Assembly: GCA_029960955.1 (NCBI GenBank)
Contig: JASBVS010000037.1
Span: 62,001 to 126,000, forward strand
DNA from: Bacillota bacterium
GTDB lineage: Bacteria > Bacillota > Sulfobacillia > JAIMAT01
Length of the DNA stretch: 64,000 nt
Direction: 5' to 3'
The translations under genes and the position numbers were made by a program. The first letter of the stretch is position 1, and each line of letters opens with the position of its first letter. Positions 26,788 to 34,746 of this stretch are shown one piece after another. The notes below the pieces were generated by a model. It made no database searches, had not been told where the DNA came from, and saw only the letters and a list, made by a program, of their open reading frames with translations.

Positions 26788-27471
26788 GTGAACGCGCCCG
26801 ATCCCGTGGGCCTCTTCTACCGGACGCTCTTCTTCTACGTGGCGCTGGTGGTGGTGACGCGTCTCATGGGCAAGCGGGAGCTGGGTCGCCTCTCGCCCAG
26901 CGACTTCGTCGTCACCATCATGATCGCGGATGCGGCGACGCTGGCCATCGACGAGAAGATGCCGCTCTGGATGGGCATGATCCCGGTCGCCACCATCGTC
27001 GCGCTGGAGCTCCTGATCAGCGTCGTCCTCCTCCGCAGCCCCCGGTTCCGCCAGTGGGTGAGCGGCACGCCGGCGCTGGTCATCTACCACGGCCGCCTGG
27101 ACCGGCGGGCGATGGCGCGCATGCGCTACAACCTGGACGACCTGATGGCGCAGCTGCGCGAAAAGAACGTCGCCGACATCCGCGACGTCGAATTCGCCAT
27201 CCTGGAGACGGGCGGCAAGCTGAGCGTCGTGCCCTACCCGGACAAGCGGCCGCTCACGCCGGCGCTCATGAACATCCACCCCGAGGAGACCGGCCTGCAG
27301 CTGCCGGTCGTCCGCGACGGCTCCGTCGACCACTGGGCGCTGGAGCGGCTGGGCCGCGACGAGCGCTGGCTGCGCGAGCAGCTGGCGCTGCGCGGCTTCG
27401 CGGACCCCGGGGGCGTGCTGGCCGCCTTCCTGGACGAGAAGGGCCAGCTGGTCGCCTTTCCGCATGACTGA
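26788..27471 (+). CDS. YetF-like DUF421 membrane protein
   Basis: About 227 residues. Three N-terminal helices (FFYVALVVVTRLMGKRELG, DFVVTIMIADAATLA, IPVATIVALELLISVVLL) precede the soluble DUF421 domain (NLDDLMAQLREKNVADIRDVEFAILE). Family members occur in spore-formers; their function is poorly defined. GTG at 26788 with GGAGG 7 nt upstream is preferred over 26761. The next gene follows after 26 nt and may be co-transcribed. Confidence 0.85.
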   Translation: MNAPDPVGLFYRTLFFYVALVVVTRLMGKRELGRLSPSDFVVTIMIADAATLAIDEKMPLWMGMIPVATIVALELLISVVLLRSPRFRQWVSGTPALVIYHGRLDRRAMARMRYNLDDLMAQLREKNVADIRDVEFAILETGGKLSVVPYPDKRPLTPALMNIHPEETGLQLPVVRDGSVDHWALERLGRDERWLREQLALRGFADPGGVLAAFLDEKGQLVAFPHD

Positions 27472-27497
27472 GCGCCGGCCCGGAAAACTAGGAGGCG

Positions 27498-28094
27498 GTG
27501 CATTCTCTCCCGGGCGGTGAGAGCGTGATCCACCCCAGGCCGCAGGAAGCAAGACCCGAGGCGAGGGCGCCCCGGCTCGAGCGCGAGACGCTGCTCCGGG
27601 CGGAACGCGCCCTGCGCCTGACGCCCCAGCCGCGCAGGAACCGCGCCCTCCTCCATCTGACCATCGCCTTCGGCTGCATGCCCGACGACCTGGCGCAGTT
27701 GCGCCTGGAGGACATCGACCTGAAGTCGCAGCGCATCCGCTGGCGGAAGGCGGGCGGCACGGCCCGTCTCTCCGAGCCGCTGCTGGACGACCTCCAGCAG
27801 TACGTCGAGCGGGAGCGGCGCGGGCGGGGCGAGCGGCTCTTCCTCACCCGTCTCGGCCATCCCGTCGAGGTCCGCACGCTGGCGCTCTTCTTCCGCCGCC
27901 TGGCACGGGAGGTGGGGGACGCGCACCTCTCGCCCCTGGCGCTGCGAGAGCGGCGCCTCCGCCTCCTCCTCGAGCGCCACCGGGCCGCCGCCTGGGCGCG
28001 GCACCGCGGGCGCTGGCTCTATCTGGCCGATCCCTCCCCGCTGGCGGACGAGGAGGAAGCGGACTCCGCGGTGGCGGTTCTTGCCCACCGCTGA
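27498..28094 (+). CDS. Degenerate tyrosine-recombinase-like protein
   Basis: 198 residues resembling only the catalytic domain of phage-integrase-type recombinases: RNRALLHLTIAFG, DDLAQLRLEDIDLKSQRIRW, then a C-terminal helix set. The box-I Arg of the usual GLR motif is Met (FGCMPDDL), and the HxLRH segment reads LALRE, so recombinase activity is unlikely. No N-terminal core-binding domain is present. It may be a DNA-binding remnant or a repurposed protein. The start is either GTG 27498, only 2 nt after GGAGG, or GTG 27525. Confidence 0.65.
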   Translation: MHSLPGGESVIHPRPQEARPEARAPRLERETLLRAERALRLTPQPRRNRALLHLTIAFGCMPDDLAQLRLEDIDLKSQRIRWRKAGGTARLSEPLLDDLQQYVERERRGRGERLFLTRLGHPVEVRTLALFFRRLAREVGDAHLSPLALRERRLRLLLERHRAAAWARHRGRWLYLADPSPLADEEEADSAVAVLAHR

Positions 28095-28100
28095 CGGGCA

Positions 28101-28139
28101 GGAGGGCGCCCCGGCCCGAAACGAGCCGGGGCGCCCTCC
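28101..28139. terminator. Strong convergent hairpin terminator
   Basis: A perfect 15-bp inverted repeat GGAGGGCGCCCCGGC / GCCGGGGCGCCCTCC with a 9-nt loop lies between the convergent recombinase-like gene and spoVT. The T-tract is poor, but placement suggests a bidirectional terminator. Confidence 0.6.
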
Positions 28140-28172
28140 GTCCTCCGTTCCTCCCGTTCCCTCGCCCCCGCC

Positions 28173-28727
28173 TCAGCCCGCCAGGTGGCGCGCCAGGAAG
28201 CCCGCCGTCGCCGCCGCCACCTTGGCCTCGCTCTCGCCCACGTCGCGGCCGTTCTCCAGGGAGGCGACGATGACGGCGCCCACCGGGTCGCCCGCCACCA
28301 CGACGGGCGAGATCACTTCGCTGGCGAAAGGGCAGGTGTCGCCGCCGCCCACGGTCGCCCCCTCGTGATGATGCGAGGTGGTCCGGTAGCGGGCCTCGCG
28401 CCGCTCCTCCATGGCGTTGAGCACGGGCATGCCCACCTCCTTGCCCAGGAAGCGGTGCCCCTCCTCCCCCGCCACGGCCACCACCTGGTCGCGGTCGGTC
28501 AGCAGGCTGACGAAGCCCGTGGTCGCGTGGATCGCCTGCATCACGGCCTGCGCCAGGCGGTCCAGGTCGGCCAGGGCCGAATACTTCTTGAGTATGACCT
28601 CGCCATCCTTTTCCACGTAGATCTCGAGAGGGTCTCCGTCCCGGATGTTCATGCTGCGGCGGATCTCGATGGGAATGACGATGCGGCCCAGGTCATCGAT
28701 GCGCCGTACGATCCCCGTAGCCTTCAC
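28173..28727 (-). CDS. spoVT: Stage V sporulation protein T (AbrB-family regulator)
   Basis: Forespore transcription factor. The AbrB DNA-binding domain VKATGIVRRIDDLGRIVIPIE and GDPLEIYVEKDGEVILKKYS open the protein; a GAF-like domain follows. GTG at 28727 gives the standard start and 184 residues, near the family length, with GAGGTGA 7 nt upstream. The 28760 start adds 11 atypical residues. A sigma-G-like promoter lies upstream. Confidence 0.95.
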   Translation of the reverse strand: MKATGIVRRIDDLGRIVIPIEIRRSMNIRDGDPLEIYVEKDGEVILKKYSALADLDRLAQAVMQAIHATTGFVSLLTDRDQVVAVAGEEGHRFLGKEVGMPVLNAMEERREARYRTTSHHHEGATVGGGDTCPFASEVISPVVVAGDPVGAVIVASLENGRDVGESEAKVAAATAGFLARHLAG

Positions 28728-28764
28728 CAACGTCTCACCTCTCGTCGCCGCGGTGGTCAAGGGC

Positions 28765-28793
28765 TAGTATCCCTCGGGGCCACCCGCTCATCC
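28765..28793 (-). promoter_or_regulatory. Candidate sigma-G promoter of spoVT
   Basis: GATACTA (28765-28771) resembles the sigma-G -10 consensus CATNNTA, with GGATG 17 bp upstream (28789-28793) as a near -35. spoVT is known to be forespore-specific in B. subtilis, and the same GATACTA lies upstream of the SASP gene. Confidence 0.5.
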
Positions 28794-28864
28794 GGGCCGT
28801 CCCGGCCAGGGCGGCCGGAGGGCGGCGGAGGCGAGTCGAGCGCGACGGCGGCCGGCCGGCTGCG

Positions 28865-29296
28865 TCAGGGCGATGAACGGTCCTTCAGATAATGACGGAG
28901 CAGGAACTGCAGGACCTCGTCGCGTTCCAGCTTGGTCACCAGGCTGCGCGCGCCACGGTGAGCGGTGATGTAGGCCGGCTCGCCGGTCAAGAGGTAGAAG
29001 GCCAGCTGGCGGATCGGGTCGTAGCCCTTCTCCTGCAAGGCCTGGTAGACCTCCGCCAGGATCCGCTCCAGGTCGCTCGCTTCGCCCGGTGCGGGCGGAG
29101 CCCCGCGGACCACGCGGGTGCGGTCCTGCTCCCTTCCGCCCTCGTCCAGCGCGATCACCCCCTCGAACCGCCTGCCTGGGCCCCTGGTCGTCCTGTCGTC
29201 CGGGCTCTCTCGGCTTCCATCTCTTCGCCGACGGCTCGAGCCGGTCCTTCCGCCGATCGGCCCACCTCCCGCCGCGCCTCCTCTCTTGCATGCCAC
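28865..29296 (-). CDS. IreB family regulatory phosphoprotein (UPF0297), N-terminally extended
   Basis: Residues about 75-140 match IreB/YrzL: LERILAEVYQALQEKGYDPI, LAFYLLTGEPAYITAH, GARSLVTKLERDEVLQFLLR. Known family members are about 85-90 residues; in Enterococcus IreB is a Ser/Thr kinase substrate. Here the open frame gives 143 residues, with an Arg/Gly-rich N-terminus that is either a real extension or untranslated. A GTG at VIALDEGG, close behind GAGGGG, is an alternative start. Confidence 0.85.
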   Translation of the reverse strand: MACKRGGAAGGGPIGGRTGSSRRRRDGSRESPDDRTTRGPGRRFEGVIALDEGGREQDRTRVVRGAPPAPGEASDLERILAEVYQALQEKGYDPIRQLAFYLLTGEPAYITAHRGARSLVTKLERDEVLQFLLRHYLKDRSSP

Positions 29297-29390
29297 GAGC
29301 GGGCCGCCGCGATACGCACGGCGGTCCGCTACTCCGTCTGCCGTTCGGCCCGGCGACGACCCGTCGGAGCCTCGCCGGCCTATTCGGACC

Positions 29391-29651
29391 TCACTGGGGA
29401 TTGCCGAAGCGACCGAAGGTCGTGGCCGGGGTCGCCGCCTGGCCGGCAGCCAGCTGCTGCTCGGCCTGCTGGATCATGCGGCGCACCATGTGTCCGCCCA
29501 CTGCGCCGCAGTCGCGGGAGGCGAGGTCGCCCCAGTACCCGCTGGCGGGCGGGTTGACACCGATCTCCGAGGCGACCTCGTACTTGAACTGGTCCAGCGC
29601 CCTGGTCGCCTCCCGGACCAGAACGCGGTTACTGCTCGAGCCTCTGGCCAT
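29391..29651 (-). CDS. Small acid-soluble spore protein, alpha/beta type
   Basis: 86-residue DNA-coating spore protein. It carries the family signatures YEVASEIGVN (with the GPR-protease-type site) and SRDCGAVGGHMVRRMIQQAE. ATG at 29651 after GGGGAGGTGAG. A Gln/Ala-rich C-terminal extension (AEQQLAAGQAATPATT) is slightly longer than usual. A sigma-G-like promoter is upstream. Confidence 0.94.
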   Translation of the reverse strand: MARGSSSNRVLVREATRALDQFKYEVASEIGVNPPASGYWGDLASRDCGAVGGHMVRRMIQQAEQQLAAGQAATPATTFGRFGNPQ

Positions 29652-29679
29652 CGCTTCTCACCTCCCCTGCAGGCACGCC

Positions 29680-29710
29680 TAGTATCGGAGCCGGCGGATG
29701 CCGCTCATGC
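29680..29710 (-). promoter_or_regulatory. Candidate sigma-G promoter of the SASP gene
   Basis: GATACTA (29680-29686) as -10 and GCATG (29706-29710), which fits the GHATR -35 consensus, are 19 bp apart. They sit about 30 nt upstream of the SASP start. Confidence 0.55.
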
Positions 29711-29856
29711 TAGCGGAAGCATGGCACCGCTGGCTCCGAGGAAGTCGCCCTGCAACCGGAGAGGGAGTCTACCCCCCATCTGCCATCCCGCCCAGGCGGC
29801 GGCAGCGGCTGGGCGGCCGGCTCAGGAAGGGCTTCGGCTTCGGTTTTTTTCAGCTT

Positions 29857-30735
29857 TCAGTCGCGGAAGCGGGTCCCGTGCGAGCGGGCATACTCGAAGT
29901 ACGCCTCGCGCAGCCGCCGCGTCACCGGACCCGGCCGCCCGTCGCCGACCGGCCGGCCGTCGACGGTGGTGACCGGCACCACCTCGGCCGCCGTCCCCGT
30001 CAGGAAGCACTCGTCGGCCGTGTAGACGTCGTAGCGCGTGAAGACCGCCTCGCGCGCCTCGATCCCCATCTCGCGCGCCAGGTCGAGAACCGTGGCGCGG
30101 GTGATCCCCTCCAGGATGCCGAGGTAGGCGGGCGGCGTCAGCACCGCGCCGCCCCGGACGATGAAGACGTTGTCCCCGGTCCCTTCGCAGACGTACCCCT
30201 CGCGGTTCAGCATCAGGATCTCCTCGGCGCCCGCCAGGTTCGCCTCGATCTTGGCCATGATGCTGTTCAGGTAGTTGAGGCTCTTCACCCGCGCGTCCAG
30301 CGCGTCCACCGCCGTCCTCCGGGTGGCGGCCGTCACCGCGGTCAGGCCCTTCTCCAGGAGGCTCTCGGGGAAGAGGGCGATGCGGTCGACGATGACGACG
30401 ACGGTGGGTTTGGGGCACTTGCGCGGGTCGAGTCCCAGATCGCCGGCGCCGCGGCTGACCACCAGGCGGATGTAGCCGTCGTCCAGCTCGTTCCGCCGGC
30501 ACGTCTCCAGGACGACCCGGCTCATCTCCTCCGGCGGCAGCGGGATCTGCAGGTCGACGACGCGAGCGGAGTGGTAGAGCCGGCGAACGTGCTCTTCCAG
30601 CTTGAACACGCGCCCGCTGTACATGCGGATGCCCTCGAAGACGCCGTCACCGTAGAGAAAGCCGTGATCATAGACCGAAACCCTCGCCTGCTCGACCGGT
30701 ACGAACTCGCCGTCCAAGTAGATGACCTGCCCCAC
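29857..30735 (-). CDS. ilvE: Branched-chain-type (class IV) aminotransferase
   Basis: PLP transaminase of fold type IV, 292 residues, probably acting on branched-chain amino acids. The start GTG at 30735 gives VGQVIYLDGEFVPVEQARVS. SVYDHGFLYGDGVFEGIR, the PLP lysine in VKSLNYLNSIMAK and CEGTGDNVFIV are characteristic. D-amino-acid or aminodeoxychorismate-lyase activity cannot be excluded from sequence alone. The track start at 30861 reads through the subtilase gene end. No ilv genes are adjacent. Confidence 0.88.
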   Translation of the reverse strand: MGQVIYLDGEFVPVEQARVSVYDHGFLYGDGVFEGIRMYSGRVFKLEEHVRRLYHSARVVDLQIPLPPEEMSRVVLETCRRNELDDGYIRLVVSRGAGDLGLDPRKCPKPTVVVIVDRIALFPESLLEKGLTAVTAATRRTAVDALDARVKSLNYLNSIMAKIEANLAGAEEILMLNREGYVCEGTGDNVFIVRGGAVLTPPAYLGILEGITRATVLDLAREMGIEAREAVFTRYDVYTADECFLTGTAAEVVPVTTVDGRPVGDGRPGPVTRRLREAYFEYARSHGTRFRD

Positions 30736-30785
30736 GCACCAACCCCCCCGCGCGCCAGAGGGAGCGCGCCGTCCCTTGATCTGCC

Positions 30786-32138
30786 TCAGATTGCTTCGGT
30801 GGCGCGCGCTCCCCTCCTTCCTGCCGGGCTGGCCTGGACCACGGCGAGTGCGTCCACGCAACCCGCGCCCTCCAGCTGCGGGTCGCGGGAGCCGACGGGC
30901 TCGGCCGAGGCCCGCAGCCGGGCCGGAACCTCCCGCGGCGCGATCCCCCGCGCAAGCGCCAGCGCCGCGCTACCGCTGACGTGGGGAGCCGCCATGGAGG
31001 TGCCCGAGAGCCGCCGCAGCCCTCCCGACGGCCAGAGCGAGAGGATGTCGACCCCCGGTGCGACCAGGTCCAGCTCCGGCCCGCGGCTGGAGAAGCGCGC
31101 CACCCTGTTCTGCCGGTCGATGGCACCGACGGCCAGCACCTCCGGGTAGCGGGCGGGAAAGAGGACCGTGCCGTTGGACGGGCCGGCGTTTCCTGCTGCG
31201 CAGACCAGCACCATGCTGCGCGAGGCGGCGCGGACCGCCTCGCGCATGGTCCGGTTGCCGGTCAGGCTGCCCAGGCTCAGGTTGACCACCTGGATGCGGT
31301 GCTGGAGGCACCACTCCAGCCCCAGCACCAGGTGGGAGAGGCGCCCGCCCCCCTCCTGGTCGAGCGCCTTGACGGGGTGGAGCCAGACCCGGGGCGCCAC
31401 GCCCAGGATCGAGCCGTGGGCGGCGATCACGCCGGCGACGTGGGTCCCGTGCCCGTTGTCGTCCTCGGGCGGCGCGCCGGGACGCAAAAGGTTGATTCCC
31501 GCGCCGATGCGGTCGGCCAGCGCCGGATGGTCGAGGTCGACCCCCGTGTCGAGGACGGCCACGTGGACCTCTTCGCCCTGGCTCCACTCCCACGCCTCGG
31601 GCGCCTGGATCCGGCGCACGCCCCAGGGGACGGCCGCATCGCCGGGCGGCGGGAGCGGGCGGCCGGGCGGGACGACCGGCCGCGACGGCCGGCGCTCCCT
31701 CGACGGCCCGGGCGCCGCGGGCCGTCCGGGCCGGAGGCGGTGCAACCGTTCGCAGGTGGAACGTAGCCAGCGTCGCGCCCGCCTCCACCCGCGCGCCCCC
31801 GGGGGCCAGCCGGCTTCCTGGTCGGACGAGCCCGGCCCCTCGTCCTCCTCCTGGCCGGCCTCCCCGACCAGGCGGAGCGGCAGATCCTCGTCGACGCGGA
31901 CGACGTCGCCGTGGCGGTCGAGCGCGGCCAGCGCCCCCTCCTCGGCGAACTCGGCCACGACGGCGTTGATCAGCGAGATCCGCTGCAGCACGACCCCGCC
32001 CATGCGCCGGATCTCCGCCAGGTCTACGCGGCTCCCGTGGCGGAAGACCACGATCTTCCGCGCGGTGCGAAACTCTCCCCCGACAGGCGTTGATGCGAGA
32101 CGACGACGGCTCTCTCCACCGGAAGAAACGATGCGCAT
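30786..32138 (-). CDS. Subtilisin-like serine protease (S8)
   Basis: 450 residues. An inhibitor-I9-like propeptide (about residues 27-85, ARKIVVFRHGSRVDL) is followed by a Pro/Arg-rich linker (about 95-165) and the catalytic domain with Asp197 (VLDTGVD), His230 (DNGHGTHVAG) and Ser in SGTSMAAPHV. No signal peptide or membrane helix is evident, which points to an intracellular-type protease or unusual export. It is 50 nt upstream of ilvE on the same strand. Confidence 0.9.
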   Translation of the reverse strand: MRIVSSGGESRRRLASTPVGGEFRTARKIVVFRHGSRVDLAEIRRMGGVVLQRISLINAVVAEFAEEGALAALDRHGDVVRVDEDLPLRLVGEAGQEEDEGPGSSDQEAGWPPGARGWRRARRWLRSTCERLHRLRPGRPAAPGPSRERRPSRPVVPPGRPLPPPGDAAVPWGVRRIQAPEAWEWSQGEEVHVAVLDTGVDLDHPALADRIGAGINLLRPGAPPEDDNGHGTHVAGVIAAHGSILGVAPRVWLHPVKALDQEGGGRLSHLVLGLEWCLQHRIQVVNLSLGSLTGNRTMREAVRAASRSMVLVCAAGNAGPSNGTVLFPARYPEVLAVGAIDRQNRVARFSSRGPELDLVAPGVDILSLWPSGGLRRLSGTSMAAPHVSGSAALALARGIAPREVPARLRASAEPVGSRDPQLEGAGCVDALAVVQASPAGRRGARATEAI

Positions 32139-32224
32139 GCCCGTACACCCCCGCGCCAGCCTATGGAAATGGCCTCGCGGGGGTGCGGACAGCCCCGGCC
32201 CGGGAAGCGGGGCGAAGAAGGGGC

Positions 32225-32243
32225 CTTCCGGGCCGGCCGGAAG
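32225..32243 (-). terminator. Small hairpin after the 32259 gene
   Basis: A 7-bp stem CTTCCGG / CCGGAAG with a 5-nt loop lies downstream of the hypothetical gene's stop on the minus strand. Only short T-runs follow, so this is a weak terminator candidate. Confidence 0.3.
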
Positions 32244-32258
32244 CGGACGGGGCCCGGA

Positions 32259-32642
32259 TCAGGCCTGGGCCCCGTCACCCGCTGCCTGGCGTTCGCCGAT
32301 CTTGCGCAGCAACAGGTCGAAGGCGGCCTCCCGGTAGCGGTCGAGCTCGCGCTCCAGCCGCCGGGCGAAGGTATCGCGTTCCAGGCGATGGAGGATGTAG
32401 AGCCAGAGGGCGGGGTAGTCGCTGCCCTCCAGGTCGTGCCGGAGTCGCGTCGCCGCGGCCGCGCGGCGGCCGGCGGGGATCTCGTCGAAGAAGAGCGCCA
32501 GGGCGGCCCAGAGGCGCTCGTCCCCGGTGACCGCCTTCAGCGTGCAGTAGAGGTCGAACTCCTCGTCAGAGGCCTGCCGCAGCCGTTCCTCGGTCCAACC
32601 GAGCGTCTCGAGGACCTCGTCGCCGTCCAAGGTGACCATCAT
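32259..32642 (-). CDS. Hypothetical helical protein
   Basis: 127 residues with no family that I recognise. It is soluble, acidic and mostly helical (EERLRQASDEEFDLYCTLKAV, RLERELDRYREAAFDLLLRKI). ATG at 32642 has GGGGGTG 6 nt upstream. It lies 110 nt after the MazG-like gene and may be the last gene of the aminotransferase-serA operon. The track's 201-residue version adds upstream out-of-context sequence. Confidence 0.6.
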   Translation of the reverse strand: MMVTLDGDEVLETLGWTEERLRQASDEEFDLYCTLKAVTGDERLWAALALFFDEIPAGRRAAAATRLRHDLEGSDYPALWLYILHRLERDTFARRLERELDRYREAAFDLLLRKIGERQAAGDGAQA

Positions 32643-32752
32643 CGGCCGCACCCCCTGCGCACAGCCTCCATGAGACGACCTTCCAGGTCGATCATAGGGC
32701 TGCGCCAGGGGGACGGATATACCTCCGCCGGGCGAGGAGGGCCCGCGCGCCG

Positions 32753-33151
32753 TCACCCGCCGGGGGCGGCGGGCCGCTCCTCCTCCCCCGCCTCCGGTCG
32801 CAGGGGCGGCGGCGACCAGCGTCGCCGGTCCCGCCGGCGGTACTTCTCCAGCGTCTCGAGCCACGCCCGGTCGAGGTCGATCTCCAGCCGGTTGGCCATG
32901 CAGGCGACCACGTAGAGGATGTCGCCCAGCTCCTCCGCCACGGAACCGGGCGGCTCCTCCTCCCGCTTCCGCTTCGGCCCGTAGCGGGCGTTCAGCTCCC
33001 GCGCCAGCTCGCCCACCTCTTCGCTCAGGCGGGCCAGCAGCGCCAGCGGCTCCCAGTAGGAAGCGCCCTGTTCGCGGATCCAGGCGTCCGTCTCTTCCTG
33101 GAGGGTGCGCAGAGGCGCCCCGCGCGAGGCCGGCCGCTCCAACCCGATCAC
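32753..33151 (-). CDS. MazG-like nucleotide pyrophosphohydrolase
   Basis: 132 residues of the all-alpha NTP-pyrophosphatase superfamily. The EExxE...ExxD metal-binding pattern is visible in LSEEVGELARELNARYG and EELGDILYVVACMANRLEID. GTG at 33151 overlaps the serA stop (GTGA). The C-terminus is a basic, Pro-rich tail. Probably housecleaning of non-canonical nucleotides; the substrate is unknown. Confidence 0.82.
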   Translation of the reverse strand: MIGLERPASRGAPLRTLQEETDAWIREQGASYWEPLALLARLSEEVGELARELNARYGPKRKREEEPPGSVAEELGDILYVVACMANRLEIDLDRAWLETLEKYRRRDRRRWSPPPLRPEAGEEERPAAPGG

Positions 33152-34746
33152 GCTCCCGGCGGGAGCCAGGGGCCCAGCTCGATGCGGCGCAGCTCCTCGA
33201 CCGGCTCGATGGCGGAGAGCGCCTCCATGGTCGCCTCGTCGACGGGCTGGTCGGTCCCCAGCACCATGACCGCCTCCCCTCCGGGGGCGCTTCGCCCGAG
33301 GCGCATCTCGGCGATGTTGATGCCGCGCTCGCCCAGGATGCTGCCGAAACGGCCGACGATTCCGGGCCTGTCGGCGTGGCGGCTGAGGAGCATGTGCCGG
33401 GTCGGAACCAGGTCGATGGGGAAGTCGTCCAGCGCGACGATCCGCGGCCGGCCGTCGGGGTCGAGGCGCGCGCGCAGGCGGCGCCGGGCGCCGGCCGGGC
33501 CCGCCTCGAGGGCCACTTCCTGGTGGCCGAGGCCGTCCCGCTCGCTGCGCAGCTCCCAGTGGATCCCCTGCTCGGCGGCGACGGCGGCCGCGTTGACCAG
33601 GTTGAGCGGCGAGTTGAGGACGGCGCCGAGGAGACCGGCCAGGACGGCCGACGCCACCAGCTCGGCCGCGCGCCCCTGCAGCGAGAGGCCGACGCTCACC
33701 TGCTCGAGCCGCGTGGGCAGCGCCTGGACGAAGAAGGGCCCGAGGACGCCGGCCAGCCCCAGGAAGGGCCGGACGGCGGCCCACTCTTCCTCGCTCAGCG
33801 GCGGCAGGTTGACGGCGTTGCGCACCGGCCGCCCGGCGAACCAGCGGATCAGCTCGTCCGCCACCGTCTCCGCGTTCAGCCGCTGCGCCTCCACGGTGGA
33901 GGCGCCCAGGTGCGGGGTGACCACCACGCGGTCCAGCTGGAGGAGCGGATGGTCGGGACGGGGCGGCTCCTCCTCCCAGACGTCGAGGGCGGCGCCGGCC
34001 AGCCTTCCTTCGCGGAGGGCGACGGCCAGCGCCTCCTCGTCCACGATGCCGCCGCGCGCGCAGTTGACGACGTAGGCGCCCGGCTTCATCAGGGCGATCT
34101 CGCGCGCACCGATCAGGTGCCGGGTCTGGGGGGTGAGCGGGGTGTGGACCGTGAGGATGTCGGCCTCGCCGAGGAGCTCCTCCAGGCCGACCAGCCGCAC
34201 GTCGCCCACGCTCTGGCCGCCGCCCAGGTAGGGGTCGTGGGCCAGCACCCGCATGCCGAAGGCGAGTGCGCGCAGCGCCACCTGCCGGCCGATGCGCCCC
34301 ATGCCCACGATGCCCAGCGTCTTCCCGTAGAGCTGGACGCCTACCAGGTGCCGCTCCCAGCGACCGGCGCGCAGGGCGGCGTCCGCCGCCGGCAGGTGGC
34401 GGACCATGGCCAGCATCAGGGCAAAGGTGTGCTCCGCGGCGGAAAGGGTGTTGCCGTCGGGCACGTTGACCACCACCACGCCGCGGCGGGTGGCTTCGGC
34501 CACGTCGACGTTGTCCACGCCGACACCCGCCCGCCCGACGATGCTCAGGCGCGGCGCGGCGGCCAGCAGCTCCCGGTCGACGCGCGTGGCGCTGCGGACG
34601 ACGAGGCCGTCGGCGGCGGCCACTTCCTCGAGCAGGCGCTCGCGCCCGCCCTGGTGGAGGAGCACCTCCAGCCCCGCCTGGCGCAGGCGCTCCAGGCCCT
34701 CCTCGGCGATCCGCTCCGCCACGAGAACCCGCTTGGAAGCCGCCAT
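33148..34746 (-). CDS. serA: D-3-phosphoglycerate dehydrogenase
   Basis: First committed step of serine synthesis, 532 residues, long form. Catalytic NAD domain (GIVGMGRIGRQVALRA, NCARGGIVDEEAL, TPHLGAST with the catalytic His), an intervening allosteric-substrate-binding domain, and a C-terminal ACT domain (DRPGIVGRFGSILGERGINI). The ATG at 34746 shares one base with the aminotransferase stop (TGATG), so they are coupled. The track's 790-residue ORF is an over-extension. Confidence 0.96.
   Translation of the reverse strand: MAASKRVLVAERIAEEGLERLRQAGLEVLLHQGGRERLLEEVAAADGLVVRSATRVDRELLAAAPRLSIVGRAGVGVDNVDVAEATRRGVVVVNVPDGNTLSAAEHTFALMLAMVRHLPAADAALRAGRWERHLVGVQLYGKTLGIVGMGRIGRQVALRALAFGMRVLAHDPYLGGGQSVGDVRLVGLEELLGEADILTVHTPLTPQTRHLIGAREIALMKPGAYVVNCARGGIVDEEALAVALREGRLAGAALDVWEEEPPRPDHPLLQLDRVVVTPHLGASTVEAQRLNAETVADELIRWFAGRPVRNAVNLPPLSEEEWAAVRPFLGLAGVLGPFFVQALPTRLEQVSVGLSLQGRAAELVASAVLAGLLGAVLNSPLNLVNAAAVAAEQGIHWELRSERDGLGHQEVALEAGPAGARRRLRARLDPDGRPRIVALDDFPIDLVPTRHMLLSRHADRPGIVGRFGSILGERGINIAEMRLGRSAPGGEAVMVLGTDQPVDEATMEALSAIEPVEELRRIELGPWLPPGA

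Noticed and set aside
27498-28094. Active integrase of a genomic island with attachment sites
   Set aside because: Catalytic residues are missing, and I found no flanking tRNA, direct repeats or other mobile-element genes.
29836-29852. Poly-T stretch GGTTTTTTT as a plus-strand terminator
   Set aside because: No convincing hairpin precedes it, and no plus-strand gene lies upstream.
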